In this document: positions 1 through 14,450 of the stretch, one piece after another
Layout of the letters: each line of letters begins with the position of its first letter
Position numbering within the stretch: position 1 is the stretch's first letter
Assembly (NCBI GenBank): GCA_013399115.1
Contig: VXAA01002238.1
Span: 1-64,000, forward strand
DNA: 64,000 nucleotides
DNA from: Anseranas semipalmata
Taxonomy: Eukaryota > Chordata > Aves > Anseriformes > Anseranatidae
Reading direction: 5' to 3'
Program-made: the position numbers and the translations under genes
The notes under the pieces: generated by a model
Database searches by the model: none
What the model saw: only the letters and a program-made list of their open reading frames with translations
What the model was told of the DNA's origin: nothing

Positions 1-130
1 GGGGCCGGGGCCGGCTGCCCGCGGGCTGCGCCTCAGGCCCGGCGGGGCGGGAGGGCGGCGGCCCCGTGCTCTGCGGCGGAAGGCCGGAGCGGATTTCGGC
101 GAGCGCTTCGTGCCCAAATCAGGAAGTGTC
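1..130. promoter_or_regulatory. CpG-rich island edge, candidate internal promoter
   Basis: The first ~110 bases are strongly G+C-rich with many CpGs, then composition falls sharply to the AT-rich intron level. An ETS-type core (AGGAAGTG) sits at about 121-128. No coding exon can be read here. In this gene order the position is inside ATXN7L1 on the coding strand, so a promoter for a short isoform is plausible. It could equally be the edge of an island for an unannotated transcript. I could not choose a splice donor with confidence. Confidence 0.4.
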
Positions 131-3100
131 GCTGCTGGAACTTCAAGCATAAGCAGAACTTTGGCCCTTTGCTTATCTGGACTGTGATTTTTTTTTTTTT
201 TCCCCGACTCTATCAGCATACTGTTGTGCAAGTAACGATCGCTCGTGCTGCCTGCCGTCTTGGAGTCTAATATATTCTGCGATTTGCATTCTTGCTTGCA
301 CAAACCTACACAAATTACTCCAGAGATTTTAGCTTGAGAGCAGACACTACGTTCCGTTTGCAGCCGGTATCACTGTCCCTTCAGAAAGGTTAAAGAAAAA
401 CAGAGAAGCTTAAGCTAGACCCGAGCATGCAAAGAAGTTATCGTGACTTCTCCCTTTTTCACAGTATGTGTTTGTATGTTCTCTGTTTGCACCGTAACAT
501 TTATTTCACATGTCATGATGTGGCAAAAAGTAGTGCAAGCTGTATCTGATTTATACTGGTGATAGGTGGTGTTTTAGAAATATATAATTCATACTTTTTT
601 TTATTTTTACTTTATTAATAACATGATAGTGGTACCAAAGCAGTTTAAACATAATCTGCCACTATAATGGGAAATTGCTGACTCTTGAATTAGCAGCTGT
701 CAACTTTTTTATGGACTCCTTTATATAAATTCCATAGAGCTTTTTAAATAAAGAACAAGGGTATTACTGAGCATTTGCTTTTGGAAGGCTCAATATTGTT
801 TGAATTATATAACTTTAAATTAAAAGAAAGTGAGTACTTTCATGATACTGAATTATTCTCTAAATATATCTGATTTCTCTCAGTTTGGAGTTCATGGAAA
901 GACAAGGATTACCTGCAAGCTTTTAGGGCTGTTTACTGTCAGTTTTAATGTCGGCATTACCACTTCACCTCTGCTGTTCTGTAGTATGAATTACAGCTCA
1001 ATTACTTTCTGTATGCATCAATTACAGCCTTCCTCTACTTGTACTAATAAATTTGGAAGGACAAAAAAGTTATTTATCGCCATTACATTATTTTTAAATG
1101 GTTATAACTAAATTACACTAGAAAACTTTTATGGATTTTTCAGGGAGGGGGGAAGAAAACCTACTTGTTTACCTGAAACCGGTGTTAGCTGATGGAGCTG
1201 TTACCTGTCTGAATCCGTGAAACTTTGTGGCTGCTAAATGGGCTTTGATTTCTGTAGAGCTAAAGATGTTCCGAGGTACCTGACCAGTATCACTCTATAT
1301 TAATTAAAATACAAAACCGGCATAGAATAATTTGTTTAAAACTGGCCACATAAAGATTTTGACAGGTAATTATAAAGGAGAAAACAGAAGTCATACAAAA
1401 GTAGCCCATATCGCTACAGTATATAATAATTTTAAAGTAACCAGGAAGAGGGGTAGAAATTGTTTGTAAGATTTGTGACTTCCCAGTCATAAAATTGGCA
1501 CAAAATGGTGAAACAGAGAGGGGTCCCTGGTACAGGGCGAAGCTGGGCGGCTTGTGAAGGCAGGCGGCACGCGGTGCTGCGGGATGAGCGCTTCCTGCCC
1601 GGGGAAGCGAGTGCTGAAGGACTCGAGGCTACCTCTTTATAATTTGCCCCTCTCTGGTCCTGCACCACAAGGCAGCCCTGCGTTAATACGGGGTTGAAGG
1701 CAAAGGTGAACCGGGAATGTTCCAAAAGGGAGATGGAGCAGATACAGAAATCGCATCTCTGTTCGATCGCACGTGAGGCCCAGTGTCAGCCTCCGCGCTT
1801 CGCCCCGGGGCCTTCAGGCCGTAAAATTTCCCTGTCCTTCGATAAGTGCCACCTCTGAAGTTCTGTGAAGGAGTTTCACAGCCTGTTGCTAATGGGTTCC
1901 TGGGTAGAACTGATATCTTGTGGCAGGGGGAGCAGCAATGGAGTGGAAAGTTTATTTAAGCACAGTTCACGTGTATGTACTTGACAGATACGCAGCCCGT
2001 TTACCTGGAAGCTACAGGCTGAAATTTGCTGTGGCGGTAGCCCGCGTGAAGGGGAAATACCATGGGTGTATTTCCTCAAACCTTACAACAGCGCAGTGGT
2101 TTCACAGCGTATGTTTTGCATTTCTGGTCTTTCCTAGTTCAGTGGCATTTGGCAGGGGGAGGAGGGGAGCGTTGGCCTTTGCCTTGTTATAGTAAATAAG
2201 AGGCGAAAACTTTTAAACCTGCTGATATGAGTCACTGAATGTTTAGCAAAGTCTTTTGCTCCCGGTTGTTTATCAGTAATCGAGTCCATTCCCTTCTAGA
2301 GCTTGTGATGCTCCATCATTAGTAAGTGTTCCAAAAAAAAATACTGTGCACAAGACCTGCAAATACTGTACACCAGTAGATATCTTTTCCATTTTTGTTG
2401 GGTGAATGTTATACCATCCAAAGTATGTTAGTTCCTAATAATGAGAATAAACTTAATGTCCAAAAATAAAGTAGCAAAGAAAGACGATAAACCTTCTGTA
2501 ACGTCCACTGTTATCAACTTTTAGGTGTTAGGCACTTGAAGTCTAAGGAGATATAACAACAACTAAAACTGCCAGAATTCTCTGATAAGTAATATCGTGG
2601 TGAACTTTGATTAAGTGTTATCACGATGTTCTGATGGGATAGATAACCATTTTCTCCACCTTGTGCTGCTATACTCCGTGACCCTTTGTTTTCTGCTATC
2701 ATTAGAAACTACTTAAGCAGTTCTGTGCTATACATTGCTGTCTTCAGTGTAAATAAATATTTTCCTCCTAGTATGTAGAGACAAGGTTGATTGCTCAGGC
2801 ATGGTTACTTTTGGTTCACTTGTCAGCCATTGCTGGTTAAATCTGCTGTACTGACTAGCTACCAGTTTGCAGACTCAGCAATAAGCTTTAGAAAAGACTT
2901 GCTCTGTGATCAATTTGCCAAATACAGAGTGTAGTTCCTCCTCTGTAATCAAGCTGGAGTCAGCTGATTATAGCTGAGATTTTTCATGGCAGTATCCTGC
3001 ATGTTGTCCTTCTTCTGCCTCTTTGGTCAAGTTACTCCCATAGCTGAAAAAAAAAGAATTTCAAATTCTTCCAATTTAGAAATACCTCTTGTTATCTCTA

Positions 3101-6083
3101 AATAGTAGGATTTCTTTCAGCTATAGCGGCATCAATTTGATGAGGAGGAACAACTTCCAGAAGGGTCTAAAGAGCATTAAGTCTCTTCTGGAGTTTGCTG
3201 TCTCCTGATAGATGGGAGAAAGGATTCAGCCCTGTGGCATGAACACAGATAGTTTGATTCAGAGGAAGCAATTGGCAGGTAGGAAGCAATGTTGCTGTTT
3301 TTTTCCATTTCCTTCCCTGTCTACCTTTTTATTTCACTGCTAATTACAGGGAAATTTTGGCATTGTGGCCAGGAAAACAGCTTCAATCTGGATTGGTATT
3401 GTCTGTTGCTTTGTTTTTCTTACAGTTAGGAAAACATCTGTATTTTAAGTTTTCCCTTATTTAGAATACAGCCAGGTCATTTAAACCAGATAAATCCTAA
3501 CCTGGACAGATCTCACAGCTCAGTCCCCCTGCACAGAGGCCATCCCAGCTGTATGTGGGTCTGTTAGCGTTCTGGCTTGACGCTGTGCCTGAGGAGTTAG
3601 AACTTCCCAGGACCAGGAGCACGGGGCTAGTGCTGCATCTAGACTCATCTGGAGTCTGTGCCGTTCTCCCCAGTCTTCTCTTTGGAAGTGCCATACGGAG
3701 GCAACCAAAGTGCCTCAGTTTAGATCAAAAAGGACTTCAGTCTTAGGCTGGAAAAAAGTTGTTGCATTATTTGCAGATCTGCACCAGCCCTAGAAGTATA
3801 GGAACATTTGCACTGAGCTGCATGTAGGCTAATGAGCCCAGCTGGAGCTCATTTGTTTCTGCATCTCTGGTACAGATAATCTGACCATGGATAATTGAGT
3901 GTTGACTCTATAAATAACCCATCTGTACACTTTGCAATCCCACCCTTAAAATTGTTTTCTCTCTTTCCTGTTAGCTCCCAAGCTTACTCCCCTTCTTGAC
4001 TGACCAAAGGCTGCTCTCATCTCTTGACAGACGGTTGTGCTGTTCATTTTTCCCACCTGAAGTGCAATTACACCTGGCATGGATGAAGCCAGCTCAGCCC
4101 CTGATAGGAAATAATCATCCTAAAATGTTTTACTGTGCTCCAGTTGACTCAGATGGTTTAAATCAAAAACAACTGATACATTTCAAACACAATACCTTGG
4201 AAAGATGTTTATTGCATGCTTGTTCTCATAGTTAAATATCTTCAGGCAAAACTAATTCCTTCGTGTGGACTTGCTTGCAAGTTGGACTTCTAATGATCCT
4301 GGTTTGTGTACTGTCCCTGCTAAAACTTGCAAGAATTATTCTGAGTTGAGCTATGCCTTGTTTTAATGAGAAGTGATTTTTTTTCCCAATGAGCTTATGT
4401 AATTAATTACAGTGAAGTAATTAGAGTGCCTCATAGGAAAAATAACCCCTGTCTTCAGCTGGTGAGTTTCTACATGTTTGTTTTGTCCTACAAGTCTTTT
4501 CTAAAATATACTGTGTGTGTGTGCTTCTGAGAAGATGCACAGGAAGTTGAAACCACCTGAAGTGAATGACAGGTTGTTCAAGGCACTGGAAGTGGTAGGA
4601 GGGAAAGCTGAATTGCACAGCTGTGCTGTCACAGCCACGGCGTGTTGTGGAGATCATGCACCTCGGTAGGTAGTTGTAATGGAAATCATCTGTATCTTTC
4701 CCCTGTGCCATTCCTGCCACACAAATAGGTTACAGAGGCAGCATGAGTGGATGAATAAACTTGGAATGCCTTGAATTCAGATCCTCACTCTAATTGCTGC
4801 ATGGCCTTGGAACTATCTTGGTTCAGACAGCATCTGAAACAGTGGTCATGCTTCAGAAACTGAGGAAGTCTGGATTTGTTGGTGATCATATAGTAGCATG
4901 AAAAAAATGAGTGAAGGCCCATCTGAAATAAACCATTTAGATAAGGTAGAACCAAGATATAAAATCATAGGCGTGTATCATTCTCTCCCATTAAGGGCAA
5001 TGATGGGAAGGCTGTTAGTGTTACGAACAGGTACGTAGTTTATCCAAAGCAAGGCATTTGTAATATGTGAAGTTAGTAGCAGTGAAGAATGGTTAAGGCA
5101 CATTCAGAGGTGGAATACAAAGCACATTTTACTTGGATTCTCTTAAGCCGATTTACATCTAGTTTATTTATGTGCAGTTAGGGCTGAGTTTCTTACTTTG
5201 CACTGTTAGACGTCGTAAATGATGCAAGTTAAAGTAGAAACCATCTTTTTGGATCTTAAGTTGCAAATAAATATGGAACTAAGGAGATTATGAAGGGAAA
5301 GGAACAGCTAACAAAATGCCCTCACAGGGTGTGACTTTCAGCATTGTTTGCTCAGTTTTCTTCTGTAGAAGGTTGAGGGTTTGGGGTTTTTTTGTCTGTA
5401 AGTGCTGTTATTTGTAGTGAGAGAAACACAAATAAATGACCTCTTCAGGAATTATTTTGGACATTCACTTTGGAGGCTGTGAATTAGGGGATTATAACCT
5501 GTGGGTATTCCTGCAGTGTTCTAAATAATAGATTTTATTATTTGTGGCAAATAATATGCCTGAAGGATGAGTGAGAAGATTTATCTAAAACACTGGGAAT
5601 GAGAAAATACTCTGCATCAACACGCTGCTTTTATAGCAGGTTTGATAATACAGGTTGAAACTTAAATGTAAGCTCATTCAATTTTCAAAACAAAACAGTA
5701 GTCCTTGGTTGGGCAGATCTGTTTGGTTAACTTGATTTTCAAAAGATGTCAGAATATTCCAAGGGGATTAATTTGAGGCCTGGGAATATCCATGAGGAGT
5801 AACAAACACAGGAAAGCAAGTAAAAAATACCATATAAAAAAAATAAAATTGAGTTTCCCGAAAAATACTAATAATAGCAATAAGGCTTATGTGAGTACAC
5901 CGATTTTTGCCTAAGAATTTTTAACTCCCTGCCAATTTGGCTTCAAAGAGATGAAGTTTCATTGATTTTGTGAAAATCAGCAACCATGAAGAGACACCTT
6001 ACACGCCCCATGTGTTCCACGTGGCAGTAGCACGCTTGTAGGGACAGTTGTCACACGTGTACCTCGAGACACACAGAGCTTGG

Positions 6084-6105
6084 CGGGGCTGGTGGGGCGG
6101 GGGGG
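6084..6105 (+). repeat. G-rich tract with quadruplex-forming pattern
   Basis: A G4 run, a second G4 run five bases later, then C and a G7 run lie within 22 bases, all on the + strand, inside the large upstream ATXN7L1 intron. The pattern fits four G3 runs if the G7 is split. Nothing else marks the site as a promoter. Confidence 0.5.
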
Positions 6106-6689
6106 ACGCCAAAGGCTGTGGATATGGGATGGAATGGCAAGGCTGCTGCAGGGCAGAGAAGCTCAGGGTAACCGAGCTGGGGCAAATTTAGGGATCAAAC
6201 CCATGGATTTTTAGAAAAAACATTTTTCATTATTTTTCTGTTTATGGAACATCTTGTGGTTCATATAGAAAACAGAAATATGTTGTTTTACCAGATACTG
6301 GGTTTGGATCCCAAATAACAGAGCTGAAAAAGCCAGAGGGTTTAAACAGTAGACTACATGCAAGTACTACAAAGCTATTATTCTGGGCCAATTTCAGTAA
6401 GTTACAGCATTGGTTTTGGTGGAGTCTTGAAATATGGGTATTCTGCTTAAACAAAGCTCATCTTGCTATAACGTTTGCTTTATTCTTTCATCTGTATAAC
6501 AGTCATTGTTAACTTGTGGAAATATGACTGACTTTGAATAGTATACATAGTATGGTTAGTATCATTAGCTGAATTACCTGAAAACCTTAGTGATTTTGTA
6601 GGAGGAGCTGAACACCATTTCTCTGATTAGTTTTGGTCTGAGGATGGAGAAAATACATGACATCTAATCCTGAGCTCATTGTGGAGTCT

Positions 6690-6790
6690 TGCCAGACCAC
6701 CTCAATTGTCCATCCTCACTCTTCTGTGCCTTATCTTATCTGTGAAGAGAAGTGCTGTTATATCTCTGTTAGATAAGTAAAACATTAAAG
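6690..6790 (+). repeat. Possible MIR-like remnant
   Basis: CTCTTCTGTGCCTTATCTTATCTGTGAAGA resembles the MIR stretch that reads CTGTGCCTCAGTTTCCTCATCTG, followed by an AT-rich tail with TATCTCT. It is short and diverged, so a chance match cannot be excluded. Confidence 0.3.
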
Positions 6791-7864
6791 AAGTAGAAGT
6801 ACCAATTCTGTAATAGCCGTATGATAGATAAGGGGAAACATCAGATGAGTTCCTAACACATTAATGTATGTACTTTATTTATTTTGTAAATATCATTGAA
6901 GATGGAGATAGAGATACACTGGAATATTTTACCTGAAAAATATAAGTAAATAAATAAAAATGGGTATCTCCAGATGACCTGGAAACATGCAAGATCTGCC
7001 CTAGGCCTGATGAAAGAGGTCTGCTACACAACATGAAGCATGAGGGAGTGGTGATACCAAATTTTCCTCTTTTTGCAACCATAAATCTGGAGTAAAATTA
7101 TTTGTCAGATTCTTTGGGGAATTGATAGTTGATTTGCTTTTAAATTTGTATTTCTAGTAAACTAGTGTACCATTCCTGATGTTTTATTTCAGTGTTAAAG
7201 ATAACGCTTTGCTACATCCAGCAAATAGCTTAATTAAAGATTTCTCTTCACATACACAGATCACCCACAAAATTCTCATTTGTCTGTGGTGCTGCCTTTA
7301 CCTGAAAGGGAAGTACCATGGCTTGGTTGCTAGAAAACTTTGTCGTTTAGGGCTGGTAGTATATTTCCTTGATCTGAGAACAAAAATGCTGGAAATACTA
7401 TTACCACTGGTCAGCCGGTAATACAATACCAGTGCAGAGGAACCTGTGCAAGAGGATGGTGAGGGCTGTCCTTATGGCATAAGCACGGGGCACAAGGTGT
7501 AAAATGGGGTTGACCCCACAGCCTCCCAGGCAATTCAGAATGTCTCCCGGATTTCGTGTTGGGCTACCAGAGCATCTCTTCCAGCACAACTGGAAATTTC
7601 CACGCCTAAGCTCTCCTTCCTTTTCTTTAGTAGAGCGTCACTCAAAAAAAATTTGTACCTGTGATTCACGTGCTCTGCCCAGGGATTTTTGGTCTTGCTG
7701 AGCTGAGAAAAACGTGTAAGTTATAATAGAAAAGCAGTTTTTCCTGCAGTAGCAATGTCAGGTGGCAGATACTGATTACACGTATAGAATTGTGCCATTA
7801 TATACGGAGTGATGAATTCCTACCTAAGTCTCCAACTTCTTTTTTTAAGCAAGTTAACACCCTA

Positions 7865-7950
7865 AATCATTAGTATCCCCTTTTATAGCTGAAGAAATAG
7901 GCCTTGGCACCAGAGTTAAATCTAGGTCTTCTAGCTGCGTGACGTGAGGA
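7865..7950 (-). repeat. MIR/L2-like ancient SINE remnant
   Basis: The segment reads like the MIR/L2 3' region in reverse: CCCCTTTTATAGCTGAAGAA, then a gap, then TCTAGGTCTTCTAGCTGC. It is highly diverged and has an internal deletion. The call is from remembered consensus only. Confidence 0.4.
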
Positions 7951-10900
7951 CTGACATTGTCACCAGGACAAGGTATTCACTCTTCCATCATTTGTCTGTC
8001 TCTCTGATGCACCAGTAATACCTTGGAGCTTCATCTTTAGATCTCAAAATACTTGCAAAAGAAGCAAGCAAGTAGCCAGCAGCTTTGTTTTATGTTTAGC
8101 GTAATTAATCCCACTATTTGAAGCATTTTTGTGCCATGGTGGAAGTCTGTTTGACTCTTCTGGTTTTTTTTATGCTTTCTGCCCAAGAGAAATAAGTGTT
8201 CTGGGAAATGCTGAGTGTTTTTTATGGAATTTGGCCATTTTTAAGAGATGTGGCCACTTCAGAGTAATTTAGCGATATTCCAGAGATTATTCCTGCTGTC
8301 TCATACATAATTACCCTTGGAAAAAATCAAGTTATTCCATAAATAAAAGATGTTTCAGGCAAACAGCAGGATTGCCCTACTGTGTTAGACATAAACACCC
8401 TCATTCCTTCCTGAATCAAGGAAGAAAAAAAAAAATGAGCGTCTTCCAATAAATAGGCACTTGTGTTTTTTGTTGCTTTTAATTTTGCACTTTGGTTCAT
8501 TTCTGCAGTTACTTGAGTTGTATCAACAATTCAAAAAAAAAAAAAAAAAAAGCGCAGCCGCTTTCAGTGCTTGTTGTTCTTGGCACGGGATCAGTTCTGG
8601 TGTCCAACTGGTAGGACCTGAAACTTGGTGCTTAACAAGTGCCTGTAGTCAAAACAGTCGGTGTGTGCGCGAGCACTGATCTGGTATTTGCTGCGGCAGG
8701 TCATCTGCCCGATTTTTAACGTGTGCAGAATACCTAATCACGTTGCTGAGTTGCTCTGACGGCATCTGTGGCAATGTGAATCATTTCACGTTCCAAAAGT
8801 ACATGTTTACAGTCGTCGTAGAATCAGATTAAGTTGGCAGCCTGCTCCTCTCTGTAAGTGGCTCAGTTTACATTTCTTCTTCTCGCAGGATGTTTTGCAT
8901 AATTTTGCTGATCCTACTCAGTTGTAGACTTTGTGAAATGGAGAATCGTTTTAGTGGTTTTGTGTCAGAAAGCGAAGCTTGTGTTTATTGTAAATAAACA
9001 CGAGCAGAATGGTGGTTATTTTAGCACTTGATAATTTCCCAATTATGTCATTTGACCTGGAATGAAGCTTGCAATTGTTGAGCTGCGTTTTATACAGCAG
9101 ATCAGTTCTGGGGTTTGAGTTGGCAGTTTATTTCCTTTGTCAGTTTACAAGAAGTATCAAAATGAAACTGACTGTGCCGTTTCCTTTACAGTGCACGGTG
9201 CGAGAAGGGAGGAACGGTTTGCGGATATAATTTCCAAACTTTTTCAGCTGGACTCGGAATAGTATTTTGTCCAAAAAGCTGGTAAAGTTGTCCTTCAGTC
9301 TTGCAACATTATGCTGTAGTTTGTTAGCATCGAATCTGAGTTTATTTTTAGTTAACCTCACGTACTGGCTTTTGTTAGTTTTTTTTTTTAGACTGTGGCT
9401 GCAAAATGAAAGTGCTTACAAGGTGTTTATGAACTCTTGTTATGAACCAGCTGCCAGTTATTGCAGGATGACACATTTCTGCAAGTAGTCTACTTGTTCA
9501 ATTTTCTGGTCGCTGATCGTAGCTTTTCGGGCGTGTGCGTTTTTTTCTGTTTGGGATTTATTAGAATTAATGCCAAGTGCATTTTTAAACTTTGAACTGG
9601 GATAAGTACAAGGTGGAAGGTTTCACTTTACTGTTTGCTGAAATTGTAAGTATACATTGCTCAACTTTGCACGGTGAAGGGCTGTGTAACAAAACACCTC
9701 AGGAAATACTGTAAATAGAAAAACTGTAATTCGTGCATAGGTGTTGTGTGGTGTTACCATAAGTAACATGTTCATCAACAAGGCTGGTATATTACTGGAA
9801 CAGAATCACATTGTGGATGAGATACTAAATTTCATTAACATCTGCTTAAATATGGTAAATAGGGAACAATAAACAGTATTCATATTGTGTTAAGGGCAGT
9901 CAGATTAGTTAGTTTATACTGTTTTAAATAACAGGGCTATAAACTTGAGTGTTGTGATGCACATAAGCTTTTAAGGAGTTTTATTATACTGTGTCTGTTT
10001 ATTAACAGCGAATAACTTTCTTACATTTCTGGGTTTTAGCAATTACGTTTTGCTTGTTTTTTCCTAATGTAGTACCAAGCTATATTCCCTAACAGTGGGT
10101 CACTGAGCTATTCATGGGTCAACTTAAAACTGATTTTTGCTTTAGGCCTCTTGCACGCAGGAAGTAGGATCGTGCTGAACGAGAATTATGTTTCAAAATG
10201 ACTGTTGCTGACAAAGTTCTAGTGCGTCTCTTCTGGGGGATTTCTTTTGAACTACCTGCAAAAAATACTGAAAGACCAAAGGCATATCTTTCTCTGCGCT
10301 CAAGCTGTCTATGACTTTTTTCCTTTGCAGTCTTCTAAGTCTTGCCAGTGGATGAGACGCTAACTGTGGGCAAAAACTGTTCACTTGATTTGACGAATTT
10401 TGAGTAGAGCATGTTGGGTAAGAATGGATTTAGATGGGATATACTATGAATTGTATTTGTTTGTAGTCCAAATTAGAAAAATCTGTGGTTTCAGTATCAT
10501 ATAAAGATCTTTTCTGGGTGCAAAACTATTACAGTGCACCTAGAAACATGTGGTTGGCATAATTTACTAGCAATATATTTAATGTTGTGTTGTTGTATTT
10601 AAGGTTTGCTGTGAGCTAAGTGGGTGTTTGATCTTGTGTGAGAGCTAGTCGAGGCAAAAATTAGAGAAAATACGTTCTACATCAGAATGTGTTTTTGCCT
10701 CTTGTTTCCCACACCCTGTTCGTGGATCTGGAGATCATGTTGCCTTTCTATTGCTTTGCTTTTTTGCTTATGATTAGAAGGAGATGTGGCGTTTCCTGCA
10801 AAACAGCTGCTAGTATTCCCTGGTGACCAGTCAAAGAGGATCCAGTGGAATTAAAGATTCAAAGACAGACCTAGAGGACTTTGGCAGCTGCAGCAAAGGT

Positions 10901-13900
10901 TTTGGGGAAAGGTAGGGGACTACATTTTGTAGGATGCAGGAAGGAGTAGAAACTGAGTACAAGAGAAAGGGAGAAAAGCTCTGGAGATTCAGGGACTGTT
11001 AAGTCTCCAACAACATAAGGACTTCACATCTAGCAAACAATTCAGATTTGGCTGAGAAAGTTGGACTGCATCCATGTTTCCATAGGACATGGAGAATCTC
11101 CTGGAAAAGTTTAAGATCGTTTGCAATGCTACTGATGCAGAGTTTGTAATGCGCATTAGGACAATGTGTAGTGTTGAGCTTTTAGATTGTCAATGCTAAC
11201 AAGAAAAAAACAACAAATACTGATCTGAAATTGATTCTTTAGAAAGTGCAGTTAATTCGATGTGAGCGTGTTAAACTTCTCTGCGAGATTAATGTCATTA
11301 ATACGTTAACTGTTTGACAGCAGAAGTCACATGTTGCTTGTCAGTTGCTGCAGTGGCTGCTCTGAGACAGCTGAGAGGTTGCAGAAGGATTAATGCGGTA
11401 AAGAGGATTGTAACTTTGGTTGTGCTCTCTGTTTTTTGGATTTGACAGCAACTGTTATTTAGGAAGAAAACAGAATATGTGTTATTTTTGTGGAGTGCAA
11501 ACATATTTGGAAGTACTCGAATTGGAAAAATTCTCTTTCATATTTTAAACTTGAACACACATTCATAGCATTGCAAACTCCTGCAGAAATTGAAATGGAT
11601 GTAAAATTTAGGTTAGTATTTGATGAGTGGTAACTGGATTTCTAGTTGTCTTGCAGGATTTCTTTATTATTATTATTATTTTTATTTTTTTATTTTTGAT
11701 CTTTAGGGGCAAAAACTTTCATTCTGCTTTCTGTTCATGTATATCAGTGACTATGCCATTTGTTCACGTAAACAGGGACAGCTATGTCCACGGCTGTGTG
11801 TTCATGAGTTCATCTGCCCTGCTAGATCTGATTTGTCTACACATAAACTGTGGATGAGCGTAGAAGTTGTTACGTGGATGGCTAGTTATATTCTGGATGT
11901 GCTAGCATGTGAATATCTAATTTTATAATGTATATCTGATGTGCAAATGTCTTTTATTCACGTATTAATTTACTACATAGGCTGCATAACAGCAGGTTAA
12001 TAATTTAATAAGTAAAATATTAATAGGCAAATTAGTAGAAATTTTTAAAGAACAGATGTGACCAGGAAATTTAGTTTGATAGGGAAGCACAGCACCACGC
12101 ACATGTAGTAAGGAAAAGAAAAGCAAGAGCCAACATAATAGCTCTTGTGAAGGAATATATCAATATTTAGTTATGATTTATGCCCCCTCCATCAGAATTT
12201 GTCAGTGAGGTTTCACACCTTTGGCACGTCCAGCCTCCTGCCGCAGTGCCTGCCCAGCTTAAAGGATTGCTTTCTGCCGCCTTTAAAGGAGTTGCTTTTC
12301 CAGCACTCCTCTGCAGCCTTCCTGGTAAGGTGTTGCTGCCATCTTCTCCTGCTCGCACGAAAGTGATGTTACCTCACATGAGTAAATATGTCGATTTTCC
12401 CTGTCATAGCAGTGTCCGACACTATCAACGGTTCTGCGACACTGGCTATTTATGTTCTTCCTCCTGTATGACTTTATAGTGGTCACAATTTCCATTTTGC
12501 ATCTAGGAAATTTCAAAAGAAGCTGAGTAACACTGGTAATTCTCAAAGTATCAGAGCCTCTCTGAAGCGTGGAGGGCTTTCTGTAGCTGTGTTTTGGGGG
12601 AAGAACAGAGTTTGAGGAGATGAAAGGAAAAGCCAAATATAGCAGTCAGTTCTGATCGCAACACTGACCACCATTCTGGTACACTGACATAAAATAAATA
12701 ATCTTGTAATCTTTTCCTTTCCTATCTTCTAGGTAAACATTTATTTAAAATAGCGGGATGCACTTATTATATTTTCATATTACTATGTATTGCTCTTGGG
12801 AATTAATGAATTGAAAAATTTGTATTGGGAAGAACACCAAATGTTTAGCTTTGGTGTTTTTTAAAAATCCAGTGTAATGTGACTCTTAAAAAATAACCTG
12901 CTATGGCATGTGATACTTAGATGACTTTAAAATATAATTTTAGATGGTCAGTATCTTGAATGTCTGTCTTTCCGGAAGATTAATTTTAATAACAGAGTAG
13001 TGTATTTCACTTCCAAATATATCCTTAGGGATGATATCAAAGATATGGTTTACTAGAGGGCAGTCAGTCTGGAGAAAACCAGAAGCTATGGTGAAGATTT
13101 GAGTAGTGATAAATCCTAAATTTATAGAACTGGTATATGAAAAGCATGTTTTTTTCCAAAGTTTCACTTTAAATGTGGCTTGCTTTTCTTGGTTACACAG
13201 CAGTTCCTTTTCATCAGCCCTCAAGTAATTAATGGTGAAATTGCAAATTTTTATTAAGCTAACTTAAACTGATTAAATAGTTGCTGAGAAGGCTGGTAAA
13301 TCTTAAAACAGTAGCTATTATTTAACTAAATAAATATTCTGGGAATAGAACTCTGCATTTCAGAGACAGATGCATAGCTTACATGGTAGTCAACACAAAT
13401 GTGTAAGTGAAATGAATGTAAATTAATTGCATCCTGCAAACGACTTTTGGAAGCAGAGGCTGTATACTGAGGAATGTGGCAGGGTGAAAACCAGCAAATG
13501 ATGGTTGGCATCTGGGGGGTGAGGAGAGCTACTTTTTGCATTGAAAATAATTAAGAAATTTTTGTTCTTCTGTTACAGGAGAATCTTGAGGGAATTTCAG
13601 CATTTGTAGTTAAAGCTGTGAATATGGAGATACAGAAGTGCTAGGCTTTAATAGAAAATGCCTTTTTTTAGTCATTGGAGATGCAGTAAAACAGTTTGAA
13701 ACATTCTCCGTATATTTTTAAGCATTCCTCTTTGTTCTTGAGGTATTCGCCTATTGCAAATTAATCACGGATGAATCCCTCTGCTGCTGGCAAGTTTTTA
13801 CTTGCGGAGATGCCAGACAAATTGTCGTGTTTTGATTCTCTGTGGGAAAATTTTTCTTAGTTATCCTTAAAATATCAAACCAGCGAGCGCACAGTTTACG

Positions 13901-13979
13901 ATGTAAACACAAAACTTCTCCTTTGAGCAGCAGGTTGCCATTGCTTCCTTCACCCGCTCTTAGATGCTGTGCAAGCTCG

Positions 13980-14450
13980 GAGAGCAGCACCCAGCGGGCC
14001 TCTTCAGTCCCAGCGCTGAAGGCTTTAGACTAGGAGACGTTGCCGCGTGTTGAAGGGGAGGCTCCGACCTTGGCAAAGCCCTGGGTGCGATTACGCCGTG
14101 TTGCTGTGTCTGGTGGCTGTGTCCGTAGCGGGGCACCGGGCCGGCGGCCTGGCACTGCACAGGGCGGCCTGGGTCGGCTGCTGGCGAGCACGGAGCCGCT
14201 GACTGGAAAACCTCCGGCCCCAGGCTGCGGGTGCTCCTACATACTGTTTTTATTTAACAGTATCAGGGATAGAACTTGTAGAGTGGAATGTTAGTGCTAC
14301 TAATGACCAAACCCGAACAATTTCACTGACGTCTGCCTGTCCTGAAGCCCCTTGTCCTGCTGCGAGGCCAGCAGGGCCTCGTGCTGGCGTGGTCGGTGCT
14401 CGCACCAGTGCCCGGGCCTCCAGACGCAGTGTTTGTAGATGATCATAAAC
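13980..14450. other. GC- and CpG-rich intronic patch
   Basis: A G+C-rich block with many CpGs in otherwise AT-rich intron, ending about 650 bp before the first visible coding exon. It has no splice-flanked open frame with recognisable similarity. It could be a minor promoter, a regulatory element or simply a decayed GC-rich insertion. Confidence 0.35.

Noticed and set aside
12283..12636. 117-codon minus-strand open frame in the upstream ATXN7L1 intron
   Set aside because: No recognisable family, no flanking splice sites, composition like the surrounding intron.
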